Origin: Lysobacterales bacterium
GTDB taxonomy: Bacteria; Pseudomonadota; Gammaproteobacteria; Xanthomonadales; SZUA-38
Assembly: GCA_030065125.1 (NCBI GenBank)
Contig: JASJDM010000001.1
Coordinates: 1 to 64,000 of the forward strand
DNA length: 64,000 nt
Direction of reading: 5' to 3'
The notes under the pieces are model-generated. The model saw only the letters and a list, made by a program, of their open reading frames with translations, was not told the origin of the DNA and searched no databases. Of this stretch, positions 18,413 through 27,175 are shown piece after piece. Every line of letters begins with the position of its first letter. The stretch's first letter is position 1. The position numbers and the translations under genes are program-made.

Positions 18413-18437
18413 GGCCGGCACCCGCCGGCCTTTTTTT
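18413..18437 (+). terminator. Intrinsic terminator after hsp20
   Basis: Perfect 7-bp stem GGCCGGC / GCCGGCC with loop ACCC, followed by seven T. It begins 21 nt after the hsp20 stop and separates it from the lipoprotein/kinase pair. Confidence 0.9.
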
Positions 18438-18665
18438 GCCAGACGTTTGCACAGTCAATCCAAGTGCAGTTCAGCACCATCAATATCAACATGTACTGAT
18501 GCAACCGATGAGGCATCTTGCGCTGCCCGCATTGTGACAGCGGATGGGTCTTCACTTGGCGCAACAGGACCCGAAAGCGTCGGTCAGGTCCAGCACCGAG
18601 TGGCAAGTTTCGGGAGTGATGATAATCTGAGGCAGGGAACTCTGTTGGGCACCGCGGGCGCCAGC

Positions 18666-19670
18666 ATGATGGACAGCTCTAACAGACGGCGAAGAGCCAT
18701 TGGATGGCCGGTATTGACATCGGCCGCAACAGGTTTACTCGCCTCATTCCTGGCCGCAATGTCACTCTTTCTAACGGCCTGCGATTCCGGCGACACCCGG
18801 CAGGTGGACTTCAGCGACCGCCTGAGTGATGACGAACTGGAGCAGGCTGCGCCTGTCCGTGACAGCGAGCGTTTGTTGTTTGGATTTGACCTGCGCAGCA
18901 GCCCCGACGAGGATGCTGCCCAGTACGTCCCGTTTCTGCGCTACCTCGAGCAATCTACCGGACTGGCTTTCGAATTGCGCTTCACCCCCAGAAGTGACTC
19001 CATCATCGATGAGCTTGGGACTGGCAAGGTCCATTTTGCGGCCATTGGCGCCGGCAGTTATGTCCAGGCTCGCGAGCGATACGGTGTCGTACCAGTGGCG
19101 CGGGGCTTGAATTCTGATGGCCTGGGTGAATATCAGTCGGTGATCGTCGTGGCACCGGACAGCCCGGTGGGCGATATCCAGCAATTGCGCGGCAAGCGAT
19201 TCGCCTTTGGCAGTATCACATCAACCCAGGGCCATCTTATTCCTCGCTCGATCCTGTTCGAGCACGGCATAACCCTGGAAGACCTGGCGGCATATGATTA
19301 CACCGGGTCACACCAGAATTGCGCCAGCGCTGTCGCCGCCGGCCGGTTCCATGCCTGCGGCATGCAAGACATTCTTGGTCGAAGCCTGGCCAGGGACGGC
19401 CTGGTCAGGATCATCTACACCTCGGATTACTTCCCCTCCAGCGGCATAGCTGCCTACAGAAACGTGCCGGCGGCCACCCTGGAAAAAGTCAGGCTGGCAT
19501 TGCTGAATTTCGATCCAGCAGGTCAGCATGCGGATGGACTCTACCATTGGGATCGAACAGAGATGGCCGGCGGTTTCGCCTCGGCGCAAACCGAGGATTA
19601 CGAGGACATTCGTCGCTGGAGCATCCAGTTCTCTTTGCTGGACGCCGCGTCCAATGAGATCACGCCGTGA
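18666..19670 (+). CDS. PhnD-like periplasmic binding lipoprotein, likely sensor partner of the downstream kinase
   Basis: 334 residues from ATG 18666 (the frame is open from 18447). A hydrophobic segment ends in the lipobox LTAC, so Cys39 should be lipidated. The body is a PhnD/PtxB-type solute-binding domain: LLFGFDLRSSPDEDAAQYVPF, LRFTPRSDSIIDELGTGKVHFAAIG, and RGKRFAFGSITSTQGHLIPR. The family binds phosphonate, phosphite or other oxyanions for ABC import, but there is no ABC ATPase or permease here. Instead its stop overlaps the GTG start of a histidine kinase (GTGA), so I infer a role in presenting ligand to the kinase. Confidence 0.85.
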   Translation: MMDSSNRRRRAIGWPVLTSAATGLLASFLAAMSLFLTACDSGDTRQVDFSDRLSDDELEQAAPVRDSERLLFGFDLRSSPDEDAAQYVPFLRYLEQSTGLAFELRFTPRSDSIIDELGTGKVHFAAIGAGSYVQARERYGVVPVARGLNSDGLGEYQSVIVVAPDSPVGDIQQLRGKRFAFGSITSTQGHLIPRSILFEHGITLEDLAAYDYTGSHQNCASAVAAGRFHACGMQDILGRSLARDGLVRIIYTSDYFPSSGIAAYRNVPAATLEKVRLALLNFDPAGQHADGLYHWDRTEMAGGFASAQTEDYEDIRRWSIQFSLLDAASNEITP

Positions 19671-21922
19671 GACTGAGCACCAAGGTACTGTTTCTGGTCG
19701 TTGCCGTGATATTCGGCATTGGGGCAGGATCTCTGTTCCTGGCAAGCCAGACCATGCGCCAAGCGCTGGAGGATGAACTGCTCAACCAGGCGCGAGCGGC
19801 GGCGCAGTTGCTGGCTGATCGTATCGCCAATGAGGTGATCGACGGAGACGTCGTTGAGTCCCGTCGGGCGGTTATGCGGCTCGTGGAGCGATCGCCCAGC
19901 ATCGCGTACGCGTACATCACCGATTTCGACGGGCGGATATTCACACACTCATTCAATAAAGGATTTCCACGGGAGTTGCTGCCCGACAATAATCAAGCCC
20001 GGACTCGCGCTGATGGTTTGCGCAAGGCCAGCCACCTGGACACCGGAGACGGATTTGTGCTTGAGGTGGACTATCCGTTGATCGAGGGGATGACCGCACA
20101 TGCCCACATCGGCATGGACCAGTCGCCCACTCGCGAACTGATCGGTTCCCTGCGCAATCGAATTGTCGTCTGGACCCTCGGTCTGGCCGCCCTGTTCATC
20201 GTGGCCGGAATAGTCACCAGTCGGCGTATCACCCGTCCGCTGACAGAATTAACCAGTGCGATGCAGGCATTCGGCGCCGGCCGGGTCGGTCAGGAATTGC
20301 AGGTCGGCGGCGGCAGCCGCGAAGTCAGCAACCTGACCCAGGCCTTCAATCGCATGATTGCCGATCGCCGGCATGCCATGGACGAACTGCAGCAGAGCCA
20401 GCACTTGCTGCTGACCATGGCCGACAACTTTCCAAACTCATTTGCGTCAGTCATTGAACCCGACCGGACGATCAGCTTTACCTCCGGACAGGAGTACAGG
20501 AACCAGGGCCTGGATCCCGCTCGCTTCCAGGGTGCCTCGCTGGATCGCGTGTTTGGCGACAAGGCCCCAATGCTCCGGAAGTATTGCGAAAGAACCTTTG
20601 CTGGCGACGAGTGCTCATTCGAACTGGAATTCAATAACCAGCTTCATCTCTACCAGATGGTGCCGCTGCGTGCAGAAGATGGTTCCATCCCACAAATCTT
20701 GCTTGTGGCCGAAAACATTACCGAGCGCGTCAAGACCGAGCTGGCCCTGCGTCGTTCACAAAAGATGGAAGCGATCGGCCAGATGGCCGGCGGCATCGCC
20801 CACGACTTCAACAATATCCTGCACGTCATTATTGGCAACATACACCTGCTCAGGTCTCAGGTGGGTGATGATGAGAAAGCCCAAAAGCGCATACAGGCGA
20901 TAGACAAGTCTTCGCAGCGAGCGGCGGATCTGACCGGGCAGTTGCTGGGCTTCTCCCGTCGTCGAGCTGTGCAGACCGTCGTGACCAACGTCAACGACCT
21001 GATCGTCGATATGGATGCACTAATCCTGCGCTCCTCTACGCCGGAGGTCGAAATCAATCACAACATTGCCGACGCACTTTGGAGGACTGAAATAGACCCT
21101 GGCGATTTCCAGGATGCCATTCTGAATCTGGTCATCAATGCCCGCGACGCCATGCCCGACGGCGGCAGGCTGCTGATCAGCACCCGAAATTGTGAGCTGG
21201 ATGACGCGTTTTGTGCCATCAATCCTGGTGCCAGGCCGGTCCAATACATTCAGCTGTCGGTCAGCGATACAGGCACAGGAATTTCAGAAGAGCACCTTGA
21301 TCACATTTTTGAGCCGTTTTTCAGCACCAAGCCGGCAGGCGACGGCACTGGGCTCGGCCTGGCCATGGTGTATGGATTTATCCAGCGTTCGCACGGCTTC
21401 ATCAAGGTTGAGTCGGAACCCGGCACTGGAACGGTTTTCCACCTGTTTCTGCCCCGAGCATCGACCGGGGCCGCGCAACGGGGAGATGTTGCGGAAGCGT
21501 CCTCGAGCCTGCCTGGGGGCAATGAGTCAATCCTGGTGGTCGACGATGAACCAGCGCTGCTTGACCTGGCCAATGACACCCTGACGGCCCTGGGTTACCG
21601 GGTAATGTCTGCCGGGAACGGCCAGTCGGCGCTGGAGAGTCTGCGACAGTATCCGACCATTGATGTGCTGTTCACCGACGTGGTCATGCCCGGCGGTATC
21701 AGTGGATTCGAGCTGGCTGAACAGGCTCTGTCGGCCCGCCCGGATCTCAAGATCCTGCTGACCTCCGGCTACGCCGAGAAGTCAATTGCAAAAGACAGCC
21801 ACCGGCGATTCTCGGACAGCGTGCTTTACAAGCCATACACACAGTCCGAGTTGGCATACCGCCTGAGAGATCTGCTGGATGGCACCGAAGTCGCCGCCCC
21901 GACGACATCAAAACTGGGGTAG
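19667..21922 (+). CDS. Hybrid sensor histidine kinase (dCache/HAMP-PAS-HisKA-HATPase-REC)
   Basis: 751 residues, GTG start. TM1 about 7-26, a periplasmic sensor region about 30-160, TM2 about 165-185, HAMP about 186-238, PAS-like domain about 245-352, HisKA with H379 (GGIAHDFNNIL), HATPase_c (VINARDAMPDGG; VSDTGTGIS; FFSTKPAGDGTGLGL), and a fused C-terminal receiver about 623-740 with D671 (LFTDVVMPG). Phosphate probably passes from H379 to D671. Translationally coupled to the PhnD-like lipoprotein, which probably docks on its periplasmic domain. No DNA-binding partner is encoded nearby. Confidence 0.9.
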   Translation: MRLSTKVLFLVVAVIFGIGAGSLFLASQTMRQALEDELLNQARAAAQLLADRIANEVIDGDVVESRRAVMRLVERSPSIAYAYITDFDGRIFTHSFNKGFPRELLPDNNQARTRADGLRKASHLDTGDGFVLEVDYPLIEGMTAHAHIGMDQSPTRELIGSLRNRIVVWTLGLAALFIVAGIVTSRRITRPLTELTSAMQAFGAGRVGQELQVGGGSREVSNLTQAFNRMIADRRHAMDELQQSQHLLLTMADNFPNSFASVIEPDRTISFTSGQEYRNQGLDPARFQGASLDRVFGDKAPMLRKYCERTFAGDECSFELEFNNQLHLYQMVPLRAEDGSIPQILLVAENITERVKTELALRRSQKMEAIGQMAGGIAHDFNNILHVIIGNIHLLRSQVGDDEKAQKRIQAIDKSSQRAADLTGQLLGFSRRRAVQTVVTNVNDLIVDMDALILRSSTPEVEINHNIADALWRTEIDPGDFQDAILNLVINARDAMPDGGRLLISTRNCELDDAFCAINPGARPVQYIQLSVSDTGTGISEEHLDHIFEPFFSTKPAGDGTGLGLAMVYGFIQRSHGFIKVESEPGTGTVFHLFLPRASTGAAQRGDVAEASSSLPGGNESILVVDDEPALLDLANDTLTALGYRVMSAGNGQSALESLRQYPTIDVLFTDVVMPGGISGFELAEQALSARPDLKILLTSGYAEKSIAKDSHRRFSDSVLYKPYTQSELAYRLRDLLDGTEVAAPTTSKLG

Positions 21923-21942
21923 GTCGCAGTGACCACGACTCA

Positions 21943-23109
21943 TCAGCCCCCGATCAACATTCTCGCGGCATGGGCCACGGCCAGACCGGCGTAGTTACCA
22001 ACGGCGTAGCCCAGCATACCCAGCACGATGCCCGGCAGCAGCAGGTGGTGCCAGTCTTTGGATTCGGCAATGGGCGGCACCAGCGCCGGTCCCGCCTTGG
22101 TGGCCACCGAGGCGATGGTCAGCACGCCGATGTCCATCTTCAGCAGCCAGCCCATGGTGTAGAGAAAGGCGAAGTGCACGGCCATCACGATGATGACATA
22201 GGCAAACAGCACGGGTGACAGCACCACCGCCTGGTAGAAATTGATGAGTGCGCCTACCGCAGCGAAGAAGAGGTAAAAGGCCATATCGCCCATCTGGCGG
22301 GCGCCCTGCAGCTGCCGCACCCACCGGGACTGCGCCACGATCAGCGCCAGGGTGGTCACGATGACGATGCTCGGCAGCCCGGGCATTAATGAGTCAATCA
22401 GGCTGGTCTTGAGCCACTGGCTGACCGCCATGATGGCAACCGCCAGGGCGGCAATGGTGGCGACGTGGGTGGGGATCAGGGAAGGCCTGTCATCGGATGC
22501 GGCGTGAGCATGATCACCCTCTGAAGCCACCGCCCAGCGCCGGGCAACAATCCAGCGGCCGGCCAGGACCGTCGGCAGGAACATCCACAGGGCGTACAGA
22601 GGGAACAGGGTCAGGTTGTCGACGGCGTTGGCGGCGGCCAGCAGGTCCGGATTGTCGATCTCCAGTCCGGTCCACATGGCGAAAAAATTCAGGCTGCCGC
22701 CGATGTATGTGCCGGTGTAGGGCCCCGCAATTTTCCAGGCGCTCTCGCCGAGAACGTCGCCCAGGAAAGGCGCCAGCAGGACGGTGGCCAGCAGAACGCC
22801 GGCGGCTGAACCGATGGCGGCCAGCAGAAACGCCATCAGCATGGGGCGCCCCGCCTTCACGACATCGCCCAGGTCCACGGTGAACAGGATGACGCAGACC
22901 GCGAATGGAACGGCAAAACCGATCAGCGCGCCGTAGATGGGCGCCTCCGTGGGAATGATCCCGACGTTGGACAAAAGGGCCGCCAGGAAAATGATCAGCA
23001 TCACAGGGGATGCGCGCCGGGCCCAGGCGTAGCGCTCAACCAGCTGCAAAGACAGGAAGATGACCGCCAGCAATGCGGCCACGATGGCCAGCGTTTCGGT
23101 GATCACCAG
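21943..23109 (-). CDS. DUF819 family membrane protein, second copy
   Basis: 388 residues if the GTG at 23109 is used; AAGGGG lies about 9 nt upstream, and the following MITETLAIVAALLAVIFLSL starts with a membrane helix. The frame opens from TTG at 23166 but that extension is polar. About ten transmembrane segments with IGFAVPFAVCVILFTVDL, TYIGGSLNFFAMW, and late SVATKAGPALVPPIAESKDW. Family as for the 16510 gene but clearly diverged. It converges with the hybrid kinase with only 20 nt between stops. Confidence 0.85.
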   Translation of the reverse strand: MVITETLAIVAALLAVIFLSLQLVERYAWARRASPVMLIIFLAALLSNVGIIPTEAPIYGALIGFAVPFAVCVILFTVDLGDVVKAGRPMLMAFLLAAIGSAAGVLLATVLLAPFLGDVLGESAWKIAGPYTGTYIGGSLNFFAMWTGLEIDNPDLLAAANAVDNLTLFPLYALWMFLPTVLAGRWIVARRWAVASEGDHAHAASDDRPSLIPTHVATIAALAVAIMAVSQWLKTSLIDSLMPGLPSIVIVTTLALIVAQSRWVRQLQGARQMGDMAFYLFFAAVGALINFYQAVVLSPVLFAYVIIVMAVHFAFLYTMGWLLKMDIGVLTIASVATKAGPALVPPIAESKDWHHLLLPGIVLGMLGYAVGNYAGLAVAHAARMLIGG

Positions 23110-23176
23110 TTGTAACCCCTTTACCCTCGAGTCGCCAGAGTAATTCGTCCCCCCGGTGTCGGGCAAACGCGATTTG

Positions 23177-23410
23177 TCAGGATTCGAATCCGTCAGCGAA
23201 TATGACCTCCCCCAGCGGTGTGTCGTTGTCCAGGTTCACCGCGCTGACAGTCTGACCCCGGCCCTGGTAGGCAGTGTCCAGATTACTTGGTGGACACCGT
23301 GACATCGTAGGCCCGATCCCCGTCAGCAGCGCTGCCGTCCACACCAGTGACCGTAATCGCCCGGGGAATGCTCCAGTTGCCGACGTGGAACCTGGCCCCA
23401 CAGCACGGAA
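23177..23410 (-). pseudogene. Decayed C-terminal end of a Calx-beta-type secreted protein with FADGFES tail
   Basis: Two minus-strand frames together give a known pattern. One frame reads GNWSIPRAITVTG, then SAADGDRAYDVTVSTK and stops at TAA (23285-23283). A second frame continues with LDTAYQGRGQTVSAVNLDND and then TPLGEVIFADGFES, ending at TGA 23177. The sequence 'VTGVDD...DGDxAYxV...DxAYxG...VxNxDND' is the usual ending of Calx-beta-like extracellular repeats. A single frameshift near 23280-23290 would join them. No upstream part of such a protein is present, so this is a gene fragment. Confidence 0.6.
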
Positions 23411-23425
23411 GCCGTGAAGGGAGAA

Positions 23426-24265
23426 TCAGCGCAGCCGATCGAGTTCCTGCTGAATCGCCGCATCAAGTGCCTGCGCGGTGGCGATCACCCCGTCCAGGAG
23501 CTGAGAGTAAAGCTGCGCCAGATACATGCTCTCTCGCAGGTAGCCCAGAAAATTCGGCCTGGCACGCGCCCGGTCCAGCATATCGCGCAGGTCTTCAGCG
23601 CTGGCCCCTATGGCCGGCGCCGTGGCCTGGAGGTCTCCCAGGCTGGTGGGCGCCGAATGGTCATCGGTGCGCAGGAATCGCTGCAGCTGCTGCGGATCGA
23701 AGGTCCCGATGCGTACGCGGTGGTCGGGATCGAGCACGAACGCCAGTTCGCGGAAATAGGTGTCGTTGATGCCGGTGTGTCCCCAGGCGATCCATTGCTC
23801 GACCTGCAAACCGATCTGCTTGTAGTAGTTGGCGATCTGGCCTTTCAGCTGGAGATTGGTGATGAGCCGCAGGTCACCGGTGGATTTCAGCTCCTCGATG
23901 GTAAACCTGGAGATGGTGGGGGAGAAGGTCACGCCTGCGTAGTGGGCATTGATCATGACCACGTCCGGCTCAGGCAGGGGTTCCATGCCGGTCACCCACC
24001 CGTCAACGCGACGGGTGATTTCCAACCGGGCCCGCTCCTGCTGACCGCTGAACCGGAGCGCGCTGATGTCGGCACGGATATCAGCCTGCAGACGTTCAAG
24101 GTAGCTGATCGCCAGGGCCGCGTCCTGCTGTGATTGCACGGCCTGATCGGCCCAGAGGGCCAGCAGCACACCCAGGGTGACAATCAGCAGTTCGCCCAGG
24201 GCCAGGCGCCAACTCCCAAAGAACCGGCCCACAAAACCGGGTCTGCCGGCCGTATCAGATGTCAA
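23426..24265 (-). CDS. DUF6090-like single-pass membrane protein
   Basis: 279 residues, TTG start at 24265. One N-terminal transmembrane helix with the GELLIVTLGVLLALWADQ signature that resembles DUF6090/'GExLIVxxGxLLA' proteins, then a long helical periplasmic part (coiled-coil-like about 45-75 and 235-275). Function of this group is unknown. Bordered downstream by a decayed gene end and upstream by the STAS gene, about 110 nt away. Confidence 0.7.
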   Translation of the reverse strand: MTSDTAGRPGFVGRFFGSWRLALGELLIVTLGVLLALWADQAVQSQQDAALAISYLERLQADIRADISALRFSGQQERARLEITRRVDGWVTGMEPLPEPDVVMINAHYAGVTFSPTISRFTIEELKSTGDLRLITNLQLKGQIANYYKQIGLQVEQWIAWGHTGINDTYFRELAFVLDPDHRVRIGTFDPQQLQRFLRTDDHSAPTSLGDLQATAPAIGASAEDLRDMLDRARARPNFLGYLRESMYLAQLYSQLLDGVIATAQALDAAIQQELDRLR

Positions 24266-24375
24266 ACCGGCGCTTCCCGATTTCTGGTGTGCTCGTCAAC
24301 TGCCAGGCCCCTGCTGCTGTTCCCGACCTGAAAGTATAGGTAGAACGGTGCGCCGGCGCACGGGAGGTGCCGGTG

Positions 24376-24771
24376 CTATTCCGGCGGCTTCAGAGTCTTT
24401 TCCTTCAGCCAGGCCCTGGCCTCGTCCGGGTTATCGAACGCACGGAAATTGACGCCTCTGTTCCGCGCCATGATTTCAAAATCGCGCACTGCGCGGAACC
24501 GCACGGGACTGGCCACACAGGCAACCCGGTGGACCTTGTTGTCTACGCCCCGGCTGACCAGCAGGTCGAGCATTTTGTAGTCCTCGAAGAAGTTCCGCCC
24601 CCACGTTCCCTGGCGTTCATCCAGCAGCACCCGGCTGCACTCGTTGTTGTGGCAGAAGTCCATAATGGTCTGTGAGTATTCATAGTTGTCAGGTCGTTCG
24701 GCTCCGTCTTTGACACGAGCGACCACGAGGTCTCCCTCCAGGTGGAGTTCCACCAAGGTCTCTGGCTGCAC
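24376..24771 (-). CDS. SpoIIAA-like STAS domain protein
   Basis: 131 residues from GTG 24771; the frame is open further upstream to 25014 but that part is arginine/proline-rich noise. The body (VELHLEGDLVVARVKDG, then SRVLLDERQGTWGRNFFEDYKMLDLL, VHRVACVASP, and a C-terminal NRGVNFRAFDNPDEARAWL) follows the SpoIIAA-like fold, in which the 'F.n.eeA..WL' ending is typical. Such proteins are cytoplasmic with an unclear role in signalling or lipid binding. Divergent from the sigma-54 regulator. Confidence 0.75.
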   Translation of the reverse strand: MQPETLVELHLEGDLVVARVKDGAERPDNYEYSQTIMDFCHNNECSRVLLDERQGTWGRNFFEDYKMLDLLVSRGVDNKVHRVACVASPVRFRAVRDFEIMARNRGVNFRAFDNPDEARAWLKEKTLKPPE

Positions 24772-24924
24772 AGCAATGTTCCCGAATTGTATTTTTTCCT
24801 GGCCGACACCCGGCAGCGCACCAGCGCGGTGGCCGCGCTGGCCAGAGGTGGGTGGAGCCCGCCGAGGCAGGCCGGGATATTGGCTGGCGCGAACACCGGG
24901 GTGTCGGATTGTTATGGACGCCCG

Positions 24925-25039
24925 CCTGCTCCCTTTATTGCTCTCGTTATGGCGGGAGCAGGGTTGGGCATCTCTGACAGCTAAGCAGAATCCATGCCAA
25001 AACGGCACAACCACAAAAAAGCGGCCAGGCTGCTTTTTA
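24925..25039 (+). ncRNA. Candidate small RNA or leader with two stem-loops
   Basis: CCTGCTCCC (24925-24933) pairs perfectly with GGGAGCAGG (24954-24962) around a 20-nt loop. About 55 nt later a terminator-like palindrome ends in five T. Order and spacing fit a short independent transcript or an attenuated leader of the sigma-54 activator on the plus strand. No conserved RNA family recognised; direction not certain because the palindrome could act on both strands. Confidence 0.3.
25017..25039. terminator. Bidirectional terminator-like palindrome
   Basis: AAAAAGC-G-GCC-A-GGC-T-GCTTTTT: 7 outer pairs, one mismatch, 3 inner pairs, flanked by A and T runs. It has the shape of an intrinsic terminator readable from either side. 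It is odd because both flanking protein genes point away from it. Confidence 0.55.
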
Positions 25040-25082
25040 TCCGACCCATTTCGGGCGGTTTATTAGTGTCTTAGGGTGCTCC

Positions 25083-25104
25083 ATGAGACATTTTTGTGTC
25101 TCAT
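25083..25104. promoter_or_regulatory. Inverted repeat at the sigma-54 activator start
   Basis: ATGAGACA-TTTTTG-TGTCTCAT is a perfect 8-bp inverted repeat with a 6-nt spacer, and another TGAGACA follows at about 25132. The first ATG of the activator lies inside it. If translation starts at the in-frame TTG at 25143 all three half-sites would be upstream, a natural place for autoregulation. Confidence 0.5.
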
Positions 25105-27077
25105 TTGATACACTCTGCCCAAAAAAAGTTGAGACACCCCCTTTGGAACAGGACTGGTACAAGCATTTGCTGGGCGCCATCACATCGGCCCAGTCCAAAC
25201 TTGTAGGTTCGGTGAGACCTCAGCCGCTTTTCGACGGCCTGCTGTCGTCGTTGCTGGATCTCGCTCAGAGCGAGTACGGGTTTATCGGTGAGATCCACCG
25301 CAATGCCGATGGCTCGCCCTACCTGAAAACCCACGCCATCACCAACATTGCATGGAACAGGGAGACCCAGCGTTTTTTCGAGGAAAACATCGCCAACGGC
25401 CTGGAGTTCCACAACCTGGAGACCCTGTTTGGCGCGGTGATGACAGAGCAGAAGCCGGTCATCGCCAACTCACCGGCCACCGACCCACGGCGCGGTGGTC
25501 TGCCCAAGGGTCATCCGCCGCTGAATGCTTTCCTCGGATTACCCCTGCGAAGTGGCGGCGAGATGGTCGGCATGCTGGCCGTCGCCAACCACCCCGACGG
25601 CTACAACCAGGATCTGGTGGACCGACTGGAACCGTTCCTGCAGACCTGCGCCAACGCCATTTTTGCGCTGCGGGCGGACCGCGCCAGGAAGCAGGCCGAG
25701 GCCAGCCTCAATGGTGAAAGGGAAAGGCTGCGGGCCATACTGGACGGCGCCTTTGAAGCCATCATCACGGTGGACGATGCCGGCATGATCGAAACATTCA
25801 ACGCCCGGGCCGAAGCCATGTTTGGTTATTCGGCCCGGGACGTTTGTGGCCGGCACCTGGAAATGCTGGTGCCAAAATCCCAGGCCCTGTATTACCAGAA
25901 AGCCCTGGACCGGCGCAGGGACCCGGACGTGGAAGCCATCGCAAAGTACACCCAGCAGGTGGGAGCGCGCAGGCGTGACGGCGTTTCCATTCCCATCGAA
26001 ATCACCATCACCGAAATCAACGTCGGCAATAAGCGCCTCTACACCGGCATGATGCGCGACCTGTCGGATCTGCAGCACGCCCAGAAGCGGCTGCAGACCC
26101 TGGAGACCGAACTGGAGCGCAGCCGCCACGGGCACATGGTCGGGGCCAGCCGGGCCATGCGCAGGCTCTACAGCGATATCGAAAAGATCTCCCCCGGGGA
26201 CTGGACCGTGCTGATTGAAGGCGAAACCGGCAGCGGCAAGGAGCTCGTGGCCCGGGCGATCCATGCCGCCAGCGACCGACGGCACGGGCCCTTCGTTGCG
26301 GTCAATTGCGCCGGCCTCACCGACACCCTGCTGGGCAGCCAGCTGTTCGGCCATCGCCGCGGGTCATTTTCCGGGGCGCTCAGAGATCAGAAGGGTTTCT
26401 TTGAAGCCGCCGAGGGCGGGACTCTGTTTCTCGACGAAATCGGCGACGTTTCACAGGAGGTCCAGAAATCACTGCTGCGCGTGCTGCAGGACAAACAGAT
26501 CATTGCCGTCGGCGACACGGAGCCGAAGAAGGTCGACGTCCGGGTGATCGCCGCGACTCACCAGGACCTCGACGCCATGGTCAGCGATGGCCGCTTCCGG
26601 CAGGATTTGTTCTACCGGCTGCGGGTAGCCCGGGTACCCGTGCCGCCGCTACGCAAACGCCTGGATGACGTTGGCCTGCTGGTGGAGGCGTTCCTGGCGG
26701 AGATGCGAATCGCGTCCGGCAAAACCATCGGCGGCGTATCCAACGACGCCCTGCGCCGCCTGGAAGCCCATGACTGGCCGGGCAATGTCCGGGAACTGCG
26801 CAGTGCCATTCAGCACGCCACCATCCACTGTCACGGTGAAACCATTCATTGCAGGCACCTCCCGCCGGAACTGCTGGAGAACTGCCCGGTGGTAAAACAG
26901 CGCGAGGGCGACCATCTGGACGCCATCAGCCGGGCGCTGGAAGAAACCGGTGGCAACCGGCGCAAGGCCGCTGAACTGCTGGGCATCAGCCGGGCGACGC
27001 TGTATCGACGCTTGAATGAGCTGAACATTCCCGCCAAGGCTGATACTTCAGCAGCACAGGACAAGTCTCAGGCCTGA
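25083..27077 (+). CDS. Sigma-54-dependent transcriptional activator (GAF-PAS-AAA-Fis)
   Basis: 664 residues from the ATG at 25083 (TTG 25143 possible, see the inverted repeat). GAF domain about 45-205, PAS about 220-335, coiled linker, AAA+ domain about 350-590 with Walker A GETGSGKE (380-387), Walker [11 protein letters not shown] and the arginine-finger region, and a C-terminal Fis-type helix-turn-helix ([21 protein letters not shown]). The sigma-54 contact loop is GSFSGA (427-432) rather than GAFTGA; the Thr-to-Ser change is known to be tolerated in some activators, the Ala-to-Ser change is unusual. Target genes unknown; the permease at 27176 is the nearest candidate. Confidence 0.92.
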   Translation: MRHFCVSFDTLCPKKVETPPLEQDWYKHLLGAITSAQSKLVGSVRPQPLFDGLLSSLLDLAQSEYGFIGEIHRNADGSPYLKTHAITNIAWNRETQRFFEENIANGLEFHNLETLFGAVMTEQKPVIANSPATDPRRGGLPKGHPPLNAFLGLPLRSGGEMVGMLAVANHPDGYNQDLVDRLEPFLQTCANAIFALRADRARKQAEASLNGERERLRAILDGAFEAIITVDDAGMIETFNARAEAMFGYSARDVCGRHLEMLVPKSQALYYQKALDRRRDPDVEAIAKYTQQVGARRRDGVSIPIEITITEINVGNKRLYTGMMRDLSDLQHAQKRLQTLETELERSRHGHMVGASRAMRRLYSDIEKISPGDWTVLIEGETGSGKELVARAIHAASDRRHGPFVAVNCAGLTDTLLGSQLFGHRRGSFSGALRDQKGFFEAAEGGTLFLDEIGDVSQEVQKSLLRVLQDKQIIAVGDTEPKKVDVRVIAATHQDLDAMVSDGRFRQDLFYRLRVARVPVPPLRKRLDDVGLLVEAFLAEMRIASGKTIGGVSNDALRRLEAHDWPGNVRELRSAIQHATIHCHGETIHCRHLPPELLENCPVVKQREGDHLDAISRALEETGGNRRKAAELLGISRATLYRRLNELNIPAKADTSAAQDKSQA

Positions 27078-27175
27078 CCCGCTACTTCGGTAATCACTGG
27101 TTCGTGTGTGACCTGATTGCTTTACCATGACCTCGCCGTCCAGTCCCCCGGAATCGGGACGAGGCGGATAGCGAT

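Larger units (their letters stand above)
24772..25082. other. Divergent intergenic region, 311 bp, with RNA-like structure
   Basis: Lies between the STAS gene and the sigma-54 activator. It holds a 9-bp stem-loop (24925-24962) and a terminator-like palindrome (25017-25039), listed separately, and must contain promoters for both neighbours. Plus-strand open frames crossing it show no family resemblance. Confidence 0.5.
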
